From: JALXCG01 sp026991065 [NCBI: Gemmatimonadota bacterium]
GTDB taxonomy: Bacteria > GCA-2686955
Length of the DNA stretch: 6,180 bases
NCBI GenBank assembly: GCA_026991065.1
Contig: JALXCG010000382.1
Location: 1 to 6,180 of the forward strand
Direction of reading: 5' to 3'
The notes beneath the pieces are model-generated. The model searched no databases. It worked only from the letters and a program-made list of their open reading frames with translations, and had not been told where the DNA came from. Both the position numbers and the translations under genes were made by a program. Shown here piece by piece: positions 5,825-6,180 of the stretch. The number at the start of each line of letters is the position of its first letter. The first letter of the stretch is position 1.

Positions 5825-6180
5825 ATGACACACAAGAATTCCGATCGTCAGGCGGTGATGAGTGAGCCGCAGGCGCACGCAGAGCCAGAGTCGCAGCAGG
5901 AGAAGCCGCGGGCGGCGACGCCGAGTGAGGCGTCGAATGCCGCCGGACAGGATTCCGGCGAGAGTCTGGACAAGATTCGCAACATCATATTCGGTGCGCA
6001 GATGCGTGATTACGACCGGCGCTTCGATCAGTTGGAGCGGAAGCTGCGGGAGGAGTCGGCGCGGTTGCGCGATGAGGTGTTTGGACGCCTGGAGCAGTTG
6101 GAGCGGCATGTGAAGGCGGAGATCGACACGCTGACTGAACGGCTGCGCCTCGAGGATGCGGCGCGTGCCGAGGCGGATGA
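5825..6180 (+). CDS. Coiled-coil protein with DKIRxIxFGAQxRD motif, N-terminal part (3' end outside window)
   Basis: The frame runs open from ATG 5825 to the window end, giving 118 complete codons. A second in-frame ATG at 5858 (residue 12, MSEPQ) has AGG five bases upstream, whereas the first has no clear ribosome site, so either could be the start. Residues ~10-45 are Gln/Glu/Pro/Ala-rich and look disordered. Residues 48-67 contain SLDKIRNIIFGAQMRDYDRR, after which the sequence is a strongly charged heptad pattern to the edge (FDQLERKL, EEVFGRLEQLER-like, IDTLTERL), a long coiled coil. No signal peptide is visible, so it is probably cytoplasmic. From memory, similar uncharacterised proteins with an (L)DKIRDILFGxQxRDxExRF motif occur widely in Gammaproteobacteria and some cyanobacteria. 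I know of no assigned function. Confidence 0.8.
   Translation, partial: MTHKNSDRQAVMSEPQAHAEPESQQEKPRAATPSEASNAAGQDSGESLDKIRNIIFGAQMRDYDRRFDQLERKLREESARLRDEVFGRLEQLERHVKAEIDTLTERLRLEDAARAEAD

Noticed and set aside
5375-6109. 244-residue minus-strand open frame across the right-hand gap
   Set aside because: It overlaps the coding start of the coiled-coil protein in antisense, has no motif, and its leucine/arginine-rich N-terminus is the complement of the heptad codons.

Overview
The window is high-GC bacterial DNA, roughly two-thirds G+C by eye. It carries four intact or edge-truncated genes that look real, two gene remnants, and one long stretch with no convincing gene. Three central products (an LpqC-type esterase, a GH5 glycoside hydrolase and a right-handed beta-helix protein) have signal peptides, so this is an accessory locus of exported proteins. 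The truncated coiled-coil protein at the right edge carries a DKIRxIxFGAQxRDY-like motif. From memory I associate that motif with proteins of Gammaproteobacteria such as Chromatiales. That assignment is tentative, and no rRNA, tRNA or marker gene in the window confirms it.

Layout: (1) Bases 1-638, plus strand: C-terminal part of an unrecognised protein, cut by the left edge. (2) 639-1014: a strong 10-bp inverted repeat, then a start-less remnant of the C-terminus of a beta-helix protein (718-930), then promoter-like bases. (3) 1015-1953, plus: secreted alpha/beta-hydrolase esterase of the LpqC / PHB-depolymerase-like family with a complete catalytic triad. (4) 2065-3444, minus: secreted GH5 glycosidase resembling endoglycoceramidases, convergent with the esterase. 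(5) 3527-4921, minus: secreted parallel beta-helix protein, 82 bp upstream of the GH5 gene and possibly transcribed with it. (6) 5041-5172, minus: a 132-bp gap-free degraded copy of part of the GH5 C-terminal-domain coding sequence, about 81% identical by my count to 2131-2262. (7) 5173-5824: about 650 bp with no supportable gene. (8) 5825-end, plus: start of a coiled-coil protein, cut by the right edge.

The esterase and GH5 enzyme probably act outside the cytoplasm on ester-linked or glycosidic substrates such as glycolipids or complex polysaccharides. The beta-helix protein could be a surface adhesin or a polysaccharide-binding protein. A joint pathway is inference only.

The most notable feature is the scarring. 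Each minus-strand gene (GH5, beta-helix) has a truncated relative in the same 5 kb, and the two scars bracket the locus. The GH5 scar lies directly upstream of the beta-helix gene. Compared with the intact GH5 gene, its substitutions have produced a better -35/-10 pair (GCGACA, 17 bp, TATACT) pointing into the beta-helix gene. This suggests that pseudogene DNA may have been recruited as a promoter. I found no CRISPR array, tRNA, rRNA, insertion sequence or phage gene.
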